From: an uncultured Paraburkholderia sp.
Lineage (GTDB): Bacteria; Pseudomonadota; Gammaproteobacteria; Burkholderiales; Burkholderiaceae
Length of the DNA: 64,000 bases
Reading direction: 5' to 3'
Assembly: GCA_940746715.1 (NCBI GenBank)
Contig: CALNWN010000012.1
Coordinates: 62,001-126,000 of the forward strand
Of this stretch, positions 1 through 8,514 are shown piece by piece. The notes under the pieces were generated by a model. That model saw only the letters and a list, made by a program, of their open reading frames with translations. It was not told where the DNA came from and made no database searches. Position 1 is the first letter of the stretch; each line of letters starts with the position of its first letter. The position numbers were made by a program, and so were the translations under genes.

Positions 1-214
1 GCAACAAATTTGTCGGAATATACAGCAAGGCCGCGGCGATTAGCAGCGCCCACGTGCGCATCAGGCTGTCGGGATTGCGCGAGTGCAGGCGCGCGCCGCA
101 GCGTCCGCAGTGCTGCGGCGTGACCGAGCGGATGCGCGGTTCGACGCGTCCGCACGCGTGGCAGGCGACGAGCCCGGCGCGTTTTGCGCTCACGTATTTC
201 ATCGCGCGGGTCAT
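1..214 (-). CDS. PqiA-family inner-membrane protein, second half (partial, runs off left edge)
   Basis: Only the N-terminal 71 codons are in the window. The protein reads MTRAMKYVSAKRAGLVACHACG and carries two CxxC pairs (CHAC and CGRC) followed by the start of a transmembrane segment (ALLIAAALLYIPTNLL). Paired CxxC motifs ahead of membrane helices are the hallmark of paraquat-inducible protein A domains. The ATG overlaps the stop of the preceding PqiA gene (211-981) in an ATGA arrangement, so the two are translationally coupled. In many proteobacteria PqiA domains work with PqiB/MCE proteins in lipid transport across the envelope; that partner would lie left of the window. Confidence 0.8.
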   Translation of the reverse strand, partial: MTRAMKYVSAKRAGLVACHACGRVEPRIRSVTPQHCGRCGARLHSRNPDSLMRTWALLIAAALLYIPTNLL

Positions 215-981
215 CCTCGATGGGGCGCCGGGGGGGGGGCGCCGGCATTGGTGCCGGTCTCGCCGTCCGGCCTCTCGTCGGTTGGCAGCAGCGGCGGAAC
301 CGGCGGCCCGGCCACGGAGCCGACCGCGGCCGCCGCGCTGTCCGCCGAGGTGCGCGGCAGCGGCCGCTGATTGCGCGCGCCGAGTTCGTCGGCGAGATCC
401 CACAGAATGCGCGGGTCGAAGGTGACGACCACGGCGAACATCAGCGTCAGCGCGCCGAACGCGAAGAGCGCGGCCTCGGGAATCACGCGCGCGAGACTGA
501 CCATCTTCACGATGGTGATAAGCACGCCGAGCATGAATACTTCGATCATGCCCCACGGCCGGACGAACTGGATCGCCCTCAACACGCGGTTAAAGCCTGC
601 CGGCACATAGCCGGCGCGAATCGGCACGAGCACGTACAGCAGCGCGACGAGTTCGGTGAGCGGGAACAGAACCGTCGAGCAGAAGACCATGACGGCGACG
701 ATCTGCATGTTCTCGTTCCACAGCGCGACCAGCGCGCCGAACAGCGTGGTTTGCGTGGTAATGCCATTAGTCTCGAGTTCGACGATGGGAAAGCCCTGCG
801 CGATCAGAAACGTGATCAGCGCGGCGAGCGTCATGGCGCAGATGCCGTTGAGCTTGCGCGACACGCCGCTGTAAAGCGTCGCGCGGCAGCGCGGACAGCG
901 AGCGACCTTGCGCCCGACAAGCCGCGGCTTGCGGAACAGCGTATCGCATTCATGGCACGCGATCAGGTTGTCATGTTCCAT
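211..981 (-). CDS. pqiA: Paraquat-inducible protein A domain protein
   Basis: A 256-residue protein starting MEHDNLIACHECDTLF. It has a CHEC and a CPRC cysteine pair within the first 35 residues, then four likely membrane helices (the first around residues 47-66, GICAMTLAALITFLIAQGF), and a proline/alanine-rich cytoplasmic tail. This is the PqiA (PF04403) architecture. The start at 981 is chosen because the cysteine motif begins immediately after it; a longer in-frame extension to 1323 has no PqiA-like sequence. The stop overlaps the ATG of a second PqiA domain gene. The tail contains a run of ten C on the coding strand (plus-strand 230-239), nine codons or so before the stop. Confidence 0.85.
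   Translation of the reverse strand: MEHDNLIACHECDTLFRKPRLVGRKVARCPRCRATLYSGVSRKLNGICAMTLAALITFLIAQGFPIVELETNGITTQTTLFGALVALWNENMQIVAVMVFCSTVLFPLTELVALLYVLVPIRAGYVPAGFNRVLRAIQFVRPWGMIEVFMLGVLITIVKMVSLARVIPEAALFAFGALTLMFAVVVTFDPRILWDLADELGARNQRPLPRTSADSAAAAVGSVAGPPVPPLLPTDERPDGETGTNAGAPPPAPHRG
230..239. repeat. G10 homopolymer tract in the pqiA 3' end
   Basis: Ten consecutive G on the plus strand, read as C10 in the coding strand of the PqiA gene where it encodes three prolines. Flanking GGCGCC/GCGCCGG make the site GC-only. Such a run is prone to slippage, and a one-base change would move the stop codon and break the ATGA coupling to the downstream gene at 214. Confidence 0.8.
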
Positions 982-1383
982 ACGGCAACGGGCCAACGAT
1001 AGGTGAATGAGCGACCAATGCCGGTCGCGAGGTGGTGGCGCTGTGGGTGGCGATGTTGGTCGATGTGGCCGGTTCGTGAAAATTTGTGCAGCAATAGTAC
1101 CAAAAGGCGTTGCGGCGCCGCGTCCGCGGGCACAGCGGCTCACCCTCAAAACGTCTGACAGCCTCCGTCCCCAATTGTTCAAGGGCGCCGCCGGCGACGC
1201 GCGGAACCGCATTTCGGTAAATTTCACCCTGCTCCCAGCCAGCTTTTTCCGCTTCGGGTAGCATGGCGGCCTGGCGCGTCCTGAAGCCTGTGACGCCGGG
1301 CCATCTGCCGATGAACTTTGCATCGGCGGGGAATAGCCGGGCGTGCGGCGCCGTTAACCTCTCTTAGCAAGCGTTGACCTGTC
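982..1383. other. Divergent intergenic region pqiA / cytochrome b561
   Basis: 402 bases between divergently transcribed genes. No convincing ORF. An A/T-rich patch at about 1078-1105 (GTGAAAATTTGTGCAGCAAT) stands out from the GC-rich surroundings and is a likely site for the promoter reading left into pqiA. No clear -35/-10 pair could be assigned with confidence. Confidence 0.4.
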
Positions 1384-1944
1384 ATGGCACACAATCCTTC
1401 GTTCGGTGGCCCGGAGTCGTACACGCGGACTGCCATTGCCTTTCATTGGCTGATCGCATTGCTGATCGTTTGTGGCTTTGCGCTCGGCTGGGTGATGACT
1501 GACATCCCGGGCTTCACGCCCACCAAGCTGCGTTATTTTTCGTGGCATAAATGGATCGGCGTGACCGTGTTCGCGCTCGCGGTCCTGCGCATTTTGTGGC
1601 GCGGCATGCACGGCGCGCCGTCCATGCCGCGCCGCATGCCGGCATGGCAGCGCGGCGCCGCGCATCTGGTGCATTTGCTGTTATATGCGTTGATGGTGGC
1701 GATTCCCGTCTCCGGCTATCTGTACAGCTCGGCGGCGAACGTGCCGGTCGTCTACCTCGGGCTGATCCCGCTGCCGCGGCTGATCGCGCCGGACCCGCAT
1801 CTGAAGGAACTGCTCAAGACGGTCCATATTGCGCTGAACTACACGTTGCTGGCGCTGGTCGGGATGCACGTGGCGGTGGCGCTCAAGCATCAATGGCTGG
1901 ACCGCGACGGGCTGCTGTCGCGCATGCTTCCCTTCCTCAAATAA
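1384..1944 (+). CDS. Cytochrome b561 family membrane protein
   Basis: A 186-residue protein with four hydrophobic helices and conserved histidines (FHWLIALLIVCGFALGW near residue 20; SWHKWIGV near residue 56; HIALNYTLLALVGMHVAVALKHQW near the C-terminus). These are the haem-ligand pattern of bacterial di-haem cytochrome b561 (CybB type), which passes electrons in the inner membrane. Length matches the family (about 175-190). It ends eight bases before the next YceI gene, so the b561-yceI-yceI trio is probably one operon. In several bacteria b561 and YceI occur together and have been linked to superoxide or quinol electron handling, but the exact reaction here is not established. Confidence 0.85.
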   Translation: MAHNPSFGGPESYTRTAIAFHWLIALLIVCGFALGWVMTDIPGFTPTKLRYFSWHKWIGVTVFALAVLRILWRGMHGAPSMPRRMPAWQRGAAHLVHLLLYALMVAIPVSGYLYSSAANVPVVYLGLIPLPRLIAPDPHLKELLKTVHIALNYTLLALVGMHVAVALKHQWLDRDGLLSRMLPFLK

Positions 1945-1952
1945 GGACAACC

Positions 1953-2516
1953 ATGAAGGTCTCATTTTATCGCTACATGCTGGCGGCGTTTGCCGCTGCG
2001 TCGCTGGCCGCGGCCGGCGGCGCGTTTGCCCAGGTCGACGCTGCGAAAAGTTCGGTGAGCGCCACCTCGAAGCAGATGAACGTGCCGGTCGAAGGCAAGT
2101 TCGGCAAATTCACCGCGCAGGTCAAGTTCGATCCGGCCAGGCCCGCCGAGGGCAGCGCGCAGCTGAACATCGACGTGTCGAGCTACGATCTCGGCGACGA
2201 GCGCTACAACGATCAGGTCCGCGGCAAGGAATGGTTCGACGCGAAGACCTACCCGAGCGCCACCTTCGTTTCGAGCGCGATTGCGCCGGCGGGCGGCAAT
2301 CAGTACAAGGTGACGGGCAAGCTGACCATCAAGGGCAAATCGCAGACGGTGGTGGTGCTCGTCACGGTAACGCAGCAAGGGGCGACGCTGACATTCGACG
2401 GTTCATTGCCGATCAAACGCTCGCAGTTCGACATCGGCACCGGCGAGTGGAAAGACACGTCTGTCGTGGCGGACGACGTCGTCATCAAATTTCATATCGT
2501 AGCCGCACGCAAGTAA
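1953..2516 (+). CDS. Secreted YceI-family protein (first copy)
   Basis: 187 residues. The N-terminus (MKVSFYRYMLAAFAAASLAA, cleavage likely after GAFAQ) is a signal peptide, so the protein is periplasmic. The mature part has the YceI pattern: VPVEGKFGKFTAQVKFD, LNIDVSSYDLGDERYNDQVRG, WFDAKTYPSATFVS and an IKGKSQTVVVLVTVT strand, forming the isoprenoid-binding beta-barrel (PF04264). Start at 1953 sits eight bases after the b561 stop with an AAGGA ribosome site between. It is followed by a second YceI gene, suggesting a small operon for polyisoprenoid or quinone handling in the periplasm. Confidence 0.88.
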   Translation: MKVSFYRYMLAAFAAASLAAAGGAFAQVDAAKSSVSATSKQMNVPVEGKFGKFTAQVKFDPARPAEGSAQLNIDVSSYDLGDERYNDQVRGKEWFDAKTYPSATFVSSAIAPAGGNQYKVTGKLTIKGKSQTVVVLVTVTQQGATLTFDGSLPIKRSQFDIGTGEWKDTSVVADDVVIKFHIVAARK

Positions 2517-2566
2517 TGGGACCGCGCGTATAAGCGCAGCCGTTTTTTTCTGACTGGGAGCATGAA

Positions 2567-3148
2567 TTGAAGACATCCATGTTGATCGCCGCCGGCGCAT
2601 TGGCCTCCTGCGTTTCGCTTGGCGCATTCGCCGCCGCCGACACCTATCAGCTCGACCCGACTCACACGTATCCGAGCTTCGAGGCGGACCACTTCGGCGG
2701 TCTGTCGGTGTGGCGCGGCAAGTTTACCAAAAGTTCGGGCACGGTCACGCTCGACCGCGCGGCCAAGACGGGCAGCGTCGAGGTCAACGTCGATCCGGCT
2801 GCGATTGCGACTGGAAACAGCAAGCTCGACGAGCATCTGAAGGCGCCGGAATTCTTCGACGTCGCGAAATTCCCCGCCGCGACGTACAAAGGCACCGACA
2901 TCAAGTTCGACGGCGACAAGCCCGCTGAAGTAGTCGGCAGCCTGACGCTGCACGGCGTGACAAAGCCGCTCAATCTGAAAATCGAGTCGTTCAAGTGCAT
3001 GCAGCACCCGGTGCTTAAGCGTGAAGTGTGCGGCGTCGAGGCGAGCGCCCAGTTCAACCGCGCGGATTACGGCATGGATTTCGGCAGCAAGTACGGCTTC
3101 AGCATGGAGACCCGGCTGCATATTCAGGCTGAAGGCATCAAGCAGTAA
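2567..3148 (+). CDS. Secreted YceI-family protein (second copy), probable TTG start
   Basis: About 193 residues with a signal peptide (KTSMLIAAGALASCVSLGAF, cleavage after AAA) and the YceI fold: DTYQLDPTHTYPSFEADHFG, SSGTVTLDRAAKTGSVEVNV, FFDVAKFPAATYKGTDIKFD, LTLHGVTKPLNLKI. The TTG at 2567 is preferred because GGGAG ends at 2560, six bases upstream; an ATG at 2562 is out of frame and hits a stop after two codons (ATGAATTGA), and the next in-frame ATG is 2579. Probably co-transcribed with the preceding yceI and b561 genes. Confidence 0.85.
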   Translation: MKTSMLIAAGALASCVSLGAFAAADTYQLDPTHTYPSFEADHFGGLSVWRGKFTKSSGTVTLDRAAKTGSVEVNVDPAAIATGNSKLDEHLKAPEFFDVAKFPAATYKGTDIKFDGDKPAEVVGSLTLHGVTKPLNLKIESFKCMQHPVLKREVCGVEASAQFNRADYGMDFGSKYGFSMETRLHIQAEGIKQ

Positions 3149-3258
3149 GCGCTGCTCTCGGGCGCGGGCGCCTTTGGGTCGTCATTGCATTGGAGCCGCC
3201 GTTGCGGCGCAGCAAAGATGGCGGCGCCCGTTTCATCGCGCGTTTATTGTCTATCTGG

Positions 3259-3293
3259 CCGCTTCGTTCGCTATCGCGACGAAGCGGTTTTTT
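3259..3293 (+). terminator. Rho-independent terminator after the b561-yceI operon
   Basis: Perfect 9-bp stem CCGCTTCGT / ACGAAGCGG with an 11-base loop, followed at once by six T. It lies about 110 bp after the second yceI stop. The rest of the 332-base gap 3149-3480 shows no gene; a TATAAG-like box near 3451 may belong to the MFS gene promoter. Confidence 0.85.
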
Positions 3294-3480
3294 CATGGCG
3301 TCGCAGGTGCAGTGAGGCGCCTCTAGCCTCATGTGACGCACGGTGCGAAATTTCGCGCTCGCGTCGGTTTAATTTTTCAGGTACATAAAGCGCTGGCACC
3401 GCATTGGTTGTGCGCGCATCCAATTCGGCGAAATCGGGTCCGAACCCGATCTATAAGACTCGCGCGAACTGGAGATGTGC

Positions 3481-4758
3481 ATGAACGCAACGACTGCAGC
3501 AAGCCTTGCGGGAAGCCGGGGAAATTCGTGGCGGGCGGTGGTCGCCGCGTCGATCGGCAACGCGCTCGAGTGGTTCGATCTCGTTCGTGGTCTACGGTTT
3601 TTTTGCCGTGGTGATCGCGAAGCTGTTTTTTCCGGCAGGCAACGACACCGTCTCGCTACTGCTCACGCTCAGCACTTTCGGCGTGTCGTTTTTCATGCGG
3701 CCGCTCGGAGCACATCGTGATCGGCGCGTACGCATCGCGCCGGGGCGCAAGGCGGCGCTCACGCTGTCCATCCTGCTGATGATGGGCGGCACTCTGATCA
3801 TCGCGATCTTGCCGACCTACCAGAGCATCGGCCTCGCGGCGCCGGTGATTCTCGTGATCGCGCTTTTGATGCAGGGTTTCTCGGCCGGCGGCGAATTCGG
3901 CAGCGCGACGGCGTTTCTCGCGGAGCATGTGCCGGGCCGGCGCGGCTTTTTCGCGAGCTGGCAGGTCGCGAGCCAAGGGCTCACCACGCTGCTCGCGGCG
4001 GGTTTCGGCGTCGTGCTGACGGGCAATCTGTCGCCTTCGCAGATGGCTTCCTGGGGATGGCGCGTGCCGTTCTTCTTCGGGCTGCTGATCGGGCCGGTTG
4101 CCTGGTACATTCGCACGAAGCTCGACGAAACGCCTGAGTTTCTCGCCGCCGAAACCACGACCACGCCGCTGCGCGACACGTTCACGAGCCAGAAGCTGCG
4201 GCTCGTAATCGCCATTGGCGCGGTGGTGCTCGGCACGGTGTCGACTTACCTCGTGCTGTTCATGCCGACCTTCGGCGTGAAGCAACTGGGGCTCGCGCCT
4301 TCGGTCGCGTTTTCAGCTATCGCGCTCACTGGCCTGATTCAGATGGTGTTCGCGCCGCTCGTCGGGCATCTGTCGGACCGGCCGGACGCACGTCGATCAT
4401 GCTGCTCTCCGGGCTGCTGCTTGTGCTGATCTACCCGGCGTTTGTCTATCTGGTCGCGCATCCGACCTTCGGCACGCTGATCGCGCTGCAAGTCGTGCTC
4501 GGCTTTCTGATGACCGGCTATTTCGCGGCGCTGCCGGGTTTGCTCTCGGAGATGTTCCCCGTGCAGACGCGCACGACCGGCATGTCGCTGGCTTATAATA
4601 TCGCGGTGACGGTGTTCGGCGGCTTCGGGCCGTTCATTATTGCGTGGCTGATCAGCTTTACCGGTTCCAAGGCGGCGCCGAGCTACTACCTGATTTTCGC
4701 CGCGCTTCTGAGCATTGCGGCGCTCGTTGCGGCGCGGCGCAAGCTCGGGTTCCGGTAG
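3481..4758 (+). pseudogene. MFS transporter, metabolite:H+ symporter (MHS) type, broken by frameshifts
   Basis: The start (ATG 3481, GGAG upstream) reads MNATTAASLAGSRGNSWRAV... ALEWFD and then loses frame. The expected ...FVVYGFFAVVIAKLFF continues in the next frame from about 3585. Near 3718-3755 a +1 and a compensating -1 change scramble the conserved GAIVIGAYADRAGRK loop into HRDRRVRIAPGRK. At about 4385 the frame returns to the first one (GRTSIMLLSGLLLVL) and runs to the stop at 4758. The reconstructed protein, about 425 residues with 12 helices, resembles the alpha-ketoglutarate/citrate/shikimate permease group; the substrate is unknown. With three displaced stretches it cannot be functional as written. 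Confidence 0.85.
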
Positions 4759-4785
4759 GCGGCAGCGAAGGCTAGGCGGTAAAAC

Positions 4786-4821
4786 GCAAAAGGCCAGTTC
4801 ATCACGAACCGGCCTTTTTGC
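4786..4821. terminator. Bidirectional terminator between the MFS pseudogene and secF
   Basis: Inverted repeat GCAAAAGGCC-a-GTTC / GAAC-c-GGCCTTTTTGC around the loop ATCAC, with T-rich flanks on both strands. It sits between the convergent MFS pseudogene (ends 4758) and secF (ends 4869) and can serve both. Confidence 0.85.
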
Positions 4822-4868
4822 ATTGCGACAGCTAGCTCAGCTTGCGATTGCAGCGGACTCAGCCACGA

Positions 4869-5819
4869 TCAAACCTGCGCGCCCGCGTTCGGATCGTTCG
4901 GATCGACGCGTTCTTTCTTGTCCTTCAGCAGATCTTCACGCTTCACACCGAACCACATGGCGAGCGCCGCGGCGACGAACACCGACGAGTAGATACCGAA
5001 CAGAATACCGACCGTCAGCGCCAGAGCGAAGTAGTGCAGCGTCGGGCCGCCGAACAGGAACATGGAGAGCACCATCATCTGCGTACAGCCGTGCGTGATG
5101 ATGGTCCGCGACATGGTGCTCGTAATGGCGTGGTTGATGACCCCGATCCCCGTCATCTTGCGTTCGCGGCGGAAGGTCTCGCGAATCCGGTCGAAGATAA
5201 CCACCGACTCGTTCACCGAATAGCCGAGCACCGCGAGCACCGCCGCCAGCACGGACAGCGAGAACTCCCACTGGAAGAACGCGAAGAAGCCGAGAATGAT
5301 CACCACGTCGTGCAAGTTGGCGACCACGCCCGCCACCGCGTACTTCCATTCGAAGCGGAACGACAGATAGATCACGATGCCGACCACGACGCAGGCGAGC
5401 GCGAGCAGACCGTCGGTGGCGAGTTCCTTGCCGACCTGCGGGCCGACGAACTCGACGCGCTGCAATTGCACCTGCGGCGTGTAGGTTTTCAGCGCGCCCA
5501 TCACCTGGTCGCTTTGTTGCGCGGACGTGAGCCCGTGCTTGAGCGGCAGACGGATCAGCACGTCGCGCGAGGTGCCGAAATTCTGCACCTGCGCGTCGGC
5601 ATAGCCGAGCTTGTTCAGCGTGTTGCGCACCGGGTCGAGCGGCGTCGCGCCCGGATACTGCACTTCGATCACGGTGCCGCCGGTGAACTCGACCGACAGA
5701 TGCAGCCCGCGATGCACGAGAAAAAACACCGCGGCGAGGAACGTCAACAGCGAAATGGCGTTGAAGATCAACGCACGCTGCATGAACGGAATGTCTTTGC
5801 GAAAACGGAAAAATTCCAT
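4869..5819 (-). CDS. secF: Protein translocase subunit SecF
   Basis: 316 residues starting MEFFRFRKDIPFMQRALIFN. It has one early helix (about 20-40), a periplasmic P1 region with FTGGTVIEVQYPGATP, then the five-helix SecD/SecF core including VGPQVGKEL, SVNESVVIFDRIRE and MTGIGVINHAITSTMSRTI. This subunit works with SecD and YajC to drive late steps of Sec export with the proton gradient. It starts 18 bases after secD and is the last gene of the queA-tgt-yajC-secD-secF operon. Reading frame intact. Confidence 0.97.
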   Translation of the reverse strand: MEFFRFRKDIPFMQRALIFNAISLLTFLAAVFFLVHRGLHLSVEFTGGTVIEVQYPGATPLDPVRNTLNKLGYADAQVQNFGTSRDVLIRLPLKHGLTSAQQSDQVMGALKTYTPQVQLQRVEFVGPQVGKELATDGLLALACVVVGIVIYLSFRFEWKYAVAGVVANLHDVVIILGFFAFFQWEFSLSVLAAVLAVLGYSVNESVVIFDRIRETFRRERKMTGIGVINHAITSTMSRTIITHGCTQMMVLSMFLFGGPTLHYFALALTVGILFGIYSSVFVAAALAMWFGVKREDLLKDKKERVDPNDPNAGAQV

Positions 5820-5837
5820 GGTCTTGTTCTCCGGGAC

Positions 5838-7898
5838 TCAGCGGGATGAACCCGGTTTCTGCGGCGTGCCCGGCGTGCCGGGTGCATTGCGGCGACGCAC
5901 GGTCGGCTTGCCCGCGCGCGATTGCGCGGTAGCGGCTGGCGCTTTCGGCTTTGCAGCGGCTGCGCTGGCTGCGCGCATGGCCTGCGCGGTGTCCGTTGCC
6001 GAATCTTCGTTACCGAGGTAGGCAGCGGAACCCGCAGGCGCGGTTTCCGGACGCCACACCTGGCCGATTGCGAGCGACTTCAGCTTCTTCTTGCCGCCGT
6101 ACCAGAGATTGACGATACCGCGCGAGAAGAACACCGCCGAGAACATCGACGTCAGAATGCCGATACAGTGCACGATCGCGAAACCGCGCACCGGCCCCGA
6201 GCCGAATGCGAGCAGCGCGACACCCGCGATCAGCGTGGTGACGTTCGAGTCGAGAATGGTCGCCCAGGCATGCGCGTAGCCGTTCTGGATAGCCAGTTGC
6301 GGCGGCGCGCCGTTGCGCAGTTCTTCACGCACGCGTTCGTTGATCAGCACGTTCGCGTCGATCGCCATACCGAGCGCGAGCGCGATAGCCGCGATACCCG
6401 GCAACGTGAGCGTGGCCTGCAGCATGGAGAGCACCGCGATGAGCAGCAGCAGGTTCACGGACAGGCCGATCATGGAGATCACGCCGAACAGCATGTAGTA
6501 CGCGATCATGAAGACGGCGATGGCCGCAAAGCCCCACACGACCGAGTGGAAGCCCTTCTTGATGTTGTCCGCGCCGAGGCTCGGGCCGATGGTGCGTTCC
6601 TCGATGATGTCCATGGGCGCGGCGAGCGAGCCGGCGCGCAGCAGCAGCGCGAGGTCGGCGGCGGCTTGCGGCGTCGGCTGGCCGGTAATCTGGAAGCGGT
6701 CGCCGAGTTCCGACTGGATGGTCGCGACCGTCAGCACCTCGCCCTTGCCCTTTTCGAACAGCACCATGGCCATCGGCTTGCCGATGTTGTCGCGCGACAC
6801 ACTGCGCACGGCGCGGCCGCCGGCCGAGTCGAGGCGAATGTTGACGGACGGGCGCTGATGTTCGTCGAAGCCCGCCGACGCGTCGATAATCCGGTCGCCG
6901 GTGAAGATGATCTGCTTTCTCAGCAGCACGGGCGTCTGGTTGCCTTGCGTGAACAGCTCGTCGCCGGGCGGAACCGGGTCGGACGGATTCGGATGCGTGT
7001 TGACCGGGTCGGCGAGGCGCGCTTCGAGCGTCGCTGTACGGCCGATGATGTCCTTCGCCTTCGCCGTGTCCTGTACGCCCGGCAGTTCGACCACGATACG
7101 GTCGGCGCCTTGCTGCTGGATGACCGGCTCGGCCACGCCGAGCTCGTCCACGCGGTTATGCAGCGTGGTGATGTTCTGCTTGAGCGCGGCGTCCTGCACG
7201 GCTTTCTGCACGGTCGGCGTGAAGGTGCCGACGAGCTGCACCGAGCCGTCCGGGCCGTTTTGCGACGCCCATTGCAATTCGCCGATGCTGCGGCTCAATT
7301 GCTTGGCCGCTGCGTCCGCCGTGGCCTGGTCGGCGAAATTGATCACCACCGTCTGGTTGACGCGGTTCACGCCGCCGTCGCGGATGTTGTTGTCGCGCAA
7401 GAGCGTGCGCGCATCCGACGCGTCGGAGTCGAGCTTCTTGTTGAGCGCGCCCGCCATGTCGACCTGCAGCAGGAAATGCACGCCGCCGCGCAAGTCGAGA
7501 CCGAGGTACATGGGCAGCGCGTACAAGGCGGTCAGCCAGCGCGGCGACGCACTTTGCAGATTCAGCGCGACGACGAACTGCGGGTCGCTCGGGTCGCTGT
7601 TGAGCGACTTCTGCAGCAGGTCTTTCACGCGCAATTGCGTGTCCGTGTCGAGAAGACGCACGCGAATGTTCGCGTTGGTCGACGAGTTGTCGAACGTGAC
7701 GTCTTCCGGCTTGATCTGATTGGCTGCGAGCGCGGCTTCGACCGCCGACAGCGTGGTCGAGTCGAGCTTGACCGTTGCCTTGCCGCTCGACACCTGCACC
7801 GCCGGCGCTTCGCCGAACAGGTTGGGCAGCGTGTACACGAGGCCGATGACGAGAGCCACCAGCATCACAGCGTATTTCCAAAGGGGGTAACGATTCAT
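5838..7898 (-). CDS. secD: Protein translocase subunit SecD
   Basis: 686 residues starting MNRYPLWKYAVMLVALVIGL with an N-terminal helix. The D1-D6 regions of SecD are visible: LDLRGGVHFLLQVDM (D2), HNRVDELGVAEPVIQQQGADRIVVELPG (split here by a few residues in D3/D4), RTIGPSLGADNI, and ALALGMAIDANVLINERVRE in the C-terminal membrane core. It forms the SecDF-YajC accessory complex of the Sec translocon. The C-terminal tail is long, basic and alanine/proline-rich. Intact over 2 kb. Confidence 0.97.
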   Translation of the reverse strand: MNRYPLWKYAVMLVALVIGLVYTLPNLFGEAPAVQVSSGKATVKLDSTTLSAVEAALAANQIKPEDVTFDNSSTNANIRVRLLDTDTQLRVKDLLQKSLNSDPSDPQFVVALNLQSASPRWLTALYALPMYLGLDLRGGVHFLLQVDMAGALNKKLDSDASDARTLLRDNNIRDGGVNRVNQTVVINFADQATADAAAKQLSRSIGELQWASQNGPDGSVQLVGTFTPTVQKAVQDAALKQNITTLHNRVDELGVAEPVIQQQGADRIVVELPGVQDTAKAKDIIGRTATLEARLADPVNTHPNPSDPVPPGDELFTQGNQTPVLLRKQIIFTGDRIIDASAGFDEHQRPSVNIRLDSAGGRAVRSVSRDNIGKPMAMVLFEKGKGEVLTVATIQSELGDRFQITGQPTPQAAADLALLLRAGSLAAPMDIIEERTIGPSLGADNIKKGFHSVVWGFAAIAVFMIAYYMLFGVISMIGLSVNLLLLIAVLSMLQATLTLPGIAAIALALGMAIDANVLINERVREELRNGAPPQLAIQNGYAHAWATILDSNVTTLIAGVALLAFGSGPVRGFAIVHCIGILTSMFSAVFFSRGIVNLWYGGKKKLKSLAIGQVWRPETAPAGSAAYLGNEDSATDTAQAMRAASAAAAKPKAPAATAQSRAGKPTVRRRNAPGTPGTPQKPGSSR

Positions 7899-8016
7899 GA
7901 GTGGTCCAACGGAAGGTTGGCTTTTAAGCGATGCGCCCGGCGATGAGCGCTGGCGACCCGCAGCAGCTTTTGCATGGGTCGCCGGCGAGGCCGCGCCGGA
8001 CGCGAGAGAGCAGGCC

Positions 8017-8346
8017 TTAGAGCGACTTGATCGTGCCCTTCGGGAGAATCGTCGTGACCGACGCTTTCTGCACGGTGATTTCCGTGCCTTCCGAAATTTC
8101 GACGCCGACGTAAGCCTCGCCCACCTTGGTCACCTTGCCGACGATGCCGCCGTTCGTCACCACTTCATCGCCCTTGGCCATTGCGGCGAGCATGTTGCGA
8201 TGTTCCTTCTGGCGCCTCATTTGCGGGCGAATCATGATGAAGTACAGCACGCCGAACATCAGGATCAGCGGCAGGAAGCTCATCAGATTCGACTCAACGC
8301 CACCTGCTGCGGTGCCTTGGGCGAAGGCATTGGAAATGAACGACAC
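8017..8346 (-). CDS. yajC: Preprotein translocase subunit YajC (GTG start)
   Basis: 109 residues reading (V)SFISNAFAQGTAAGG, one membrane helix (FLPLILMFGVLYFIMI), the conserved RPQMRRQKEHRNM and GDEVVTNGGIVGKV. The GTG at 8346 is chosen over the upstream in-frame ATG at 8379 because GGAAAG lies six bases before it and the resulting length equals that of other YajC proteins (about 110). It is a Sec accessory subunit encoded directly upstream of secD. Confidence 0.93.
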   Translation of the reverse strand: MSFISNAFAQGTAAGGVESNLMSFLPLILMFGVLYFIMIRPQMRRQKEHRNMLAAMAKGDEVVTNGGIVGKVTKVGEAYVGVEISEGTEITVQKASVTTILPKGTIKSL

Positions 8347-8514
8347 GTTGGTCTTTCCGTTATAGATCAATTCAATCAAAAAATCAGCCGGTTATTCTAC
8401 CACCGGCATCGCGCGCGTCGGCGCGGCGATTCGGCTTTGCGATCAACCGCTTAAAGCCGTTTTTCGCCGTCAGCGAAAGTAGATTGTAAGGTTTTATGAG
8501 AACCGCTGACGGAT

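Noticed and set aside
1551..1952. An open frame that runs from inside the b561 gene into the first YceI gene
   Set aside because: Only the part from 1953 has homology and a signal peptide; the upstream part overlaps the b561 coding sequence in another frame.
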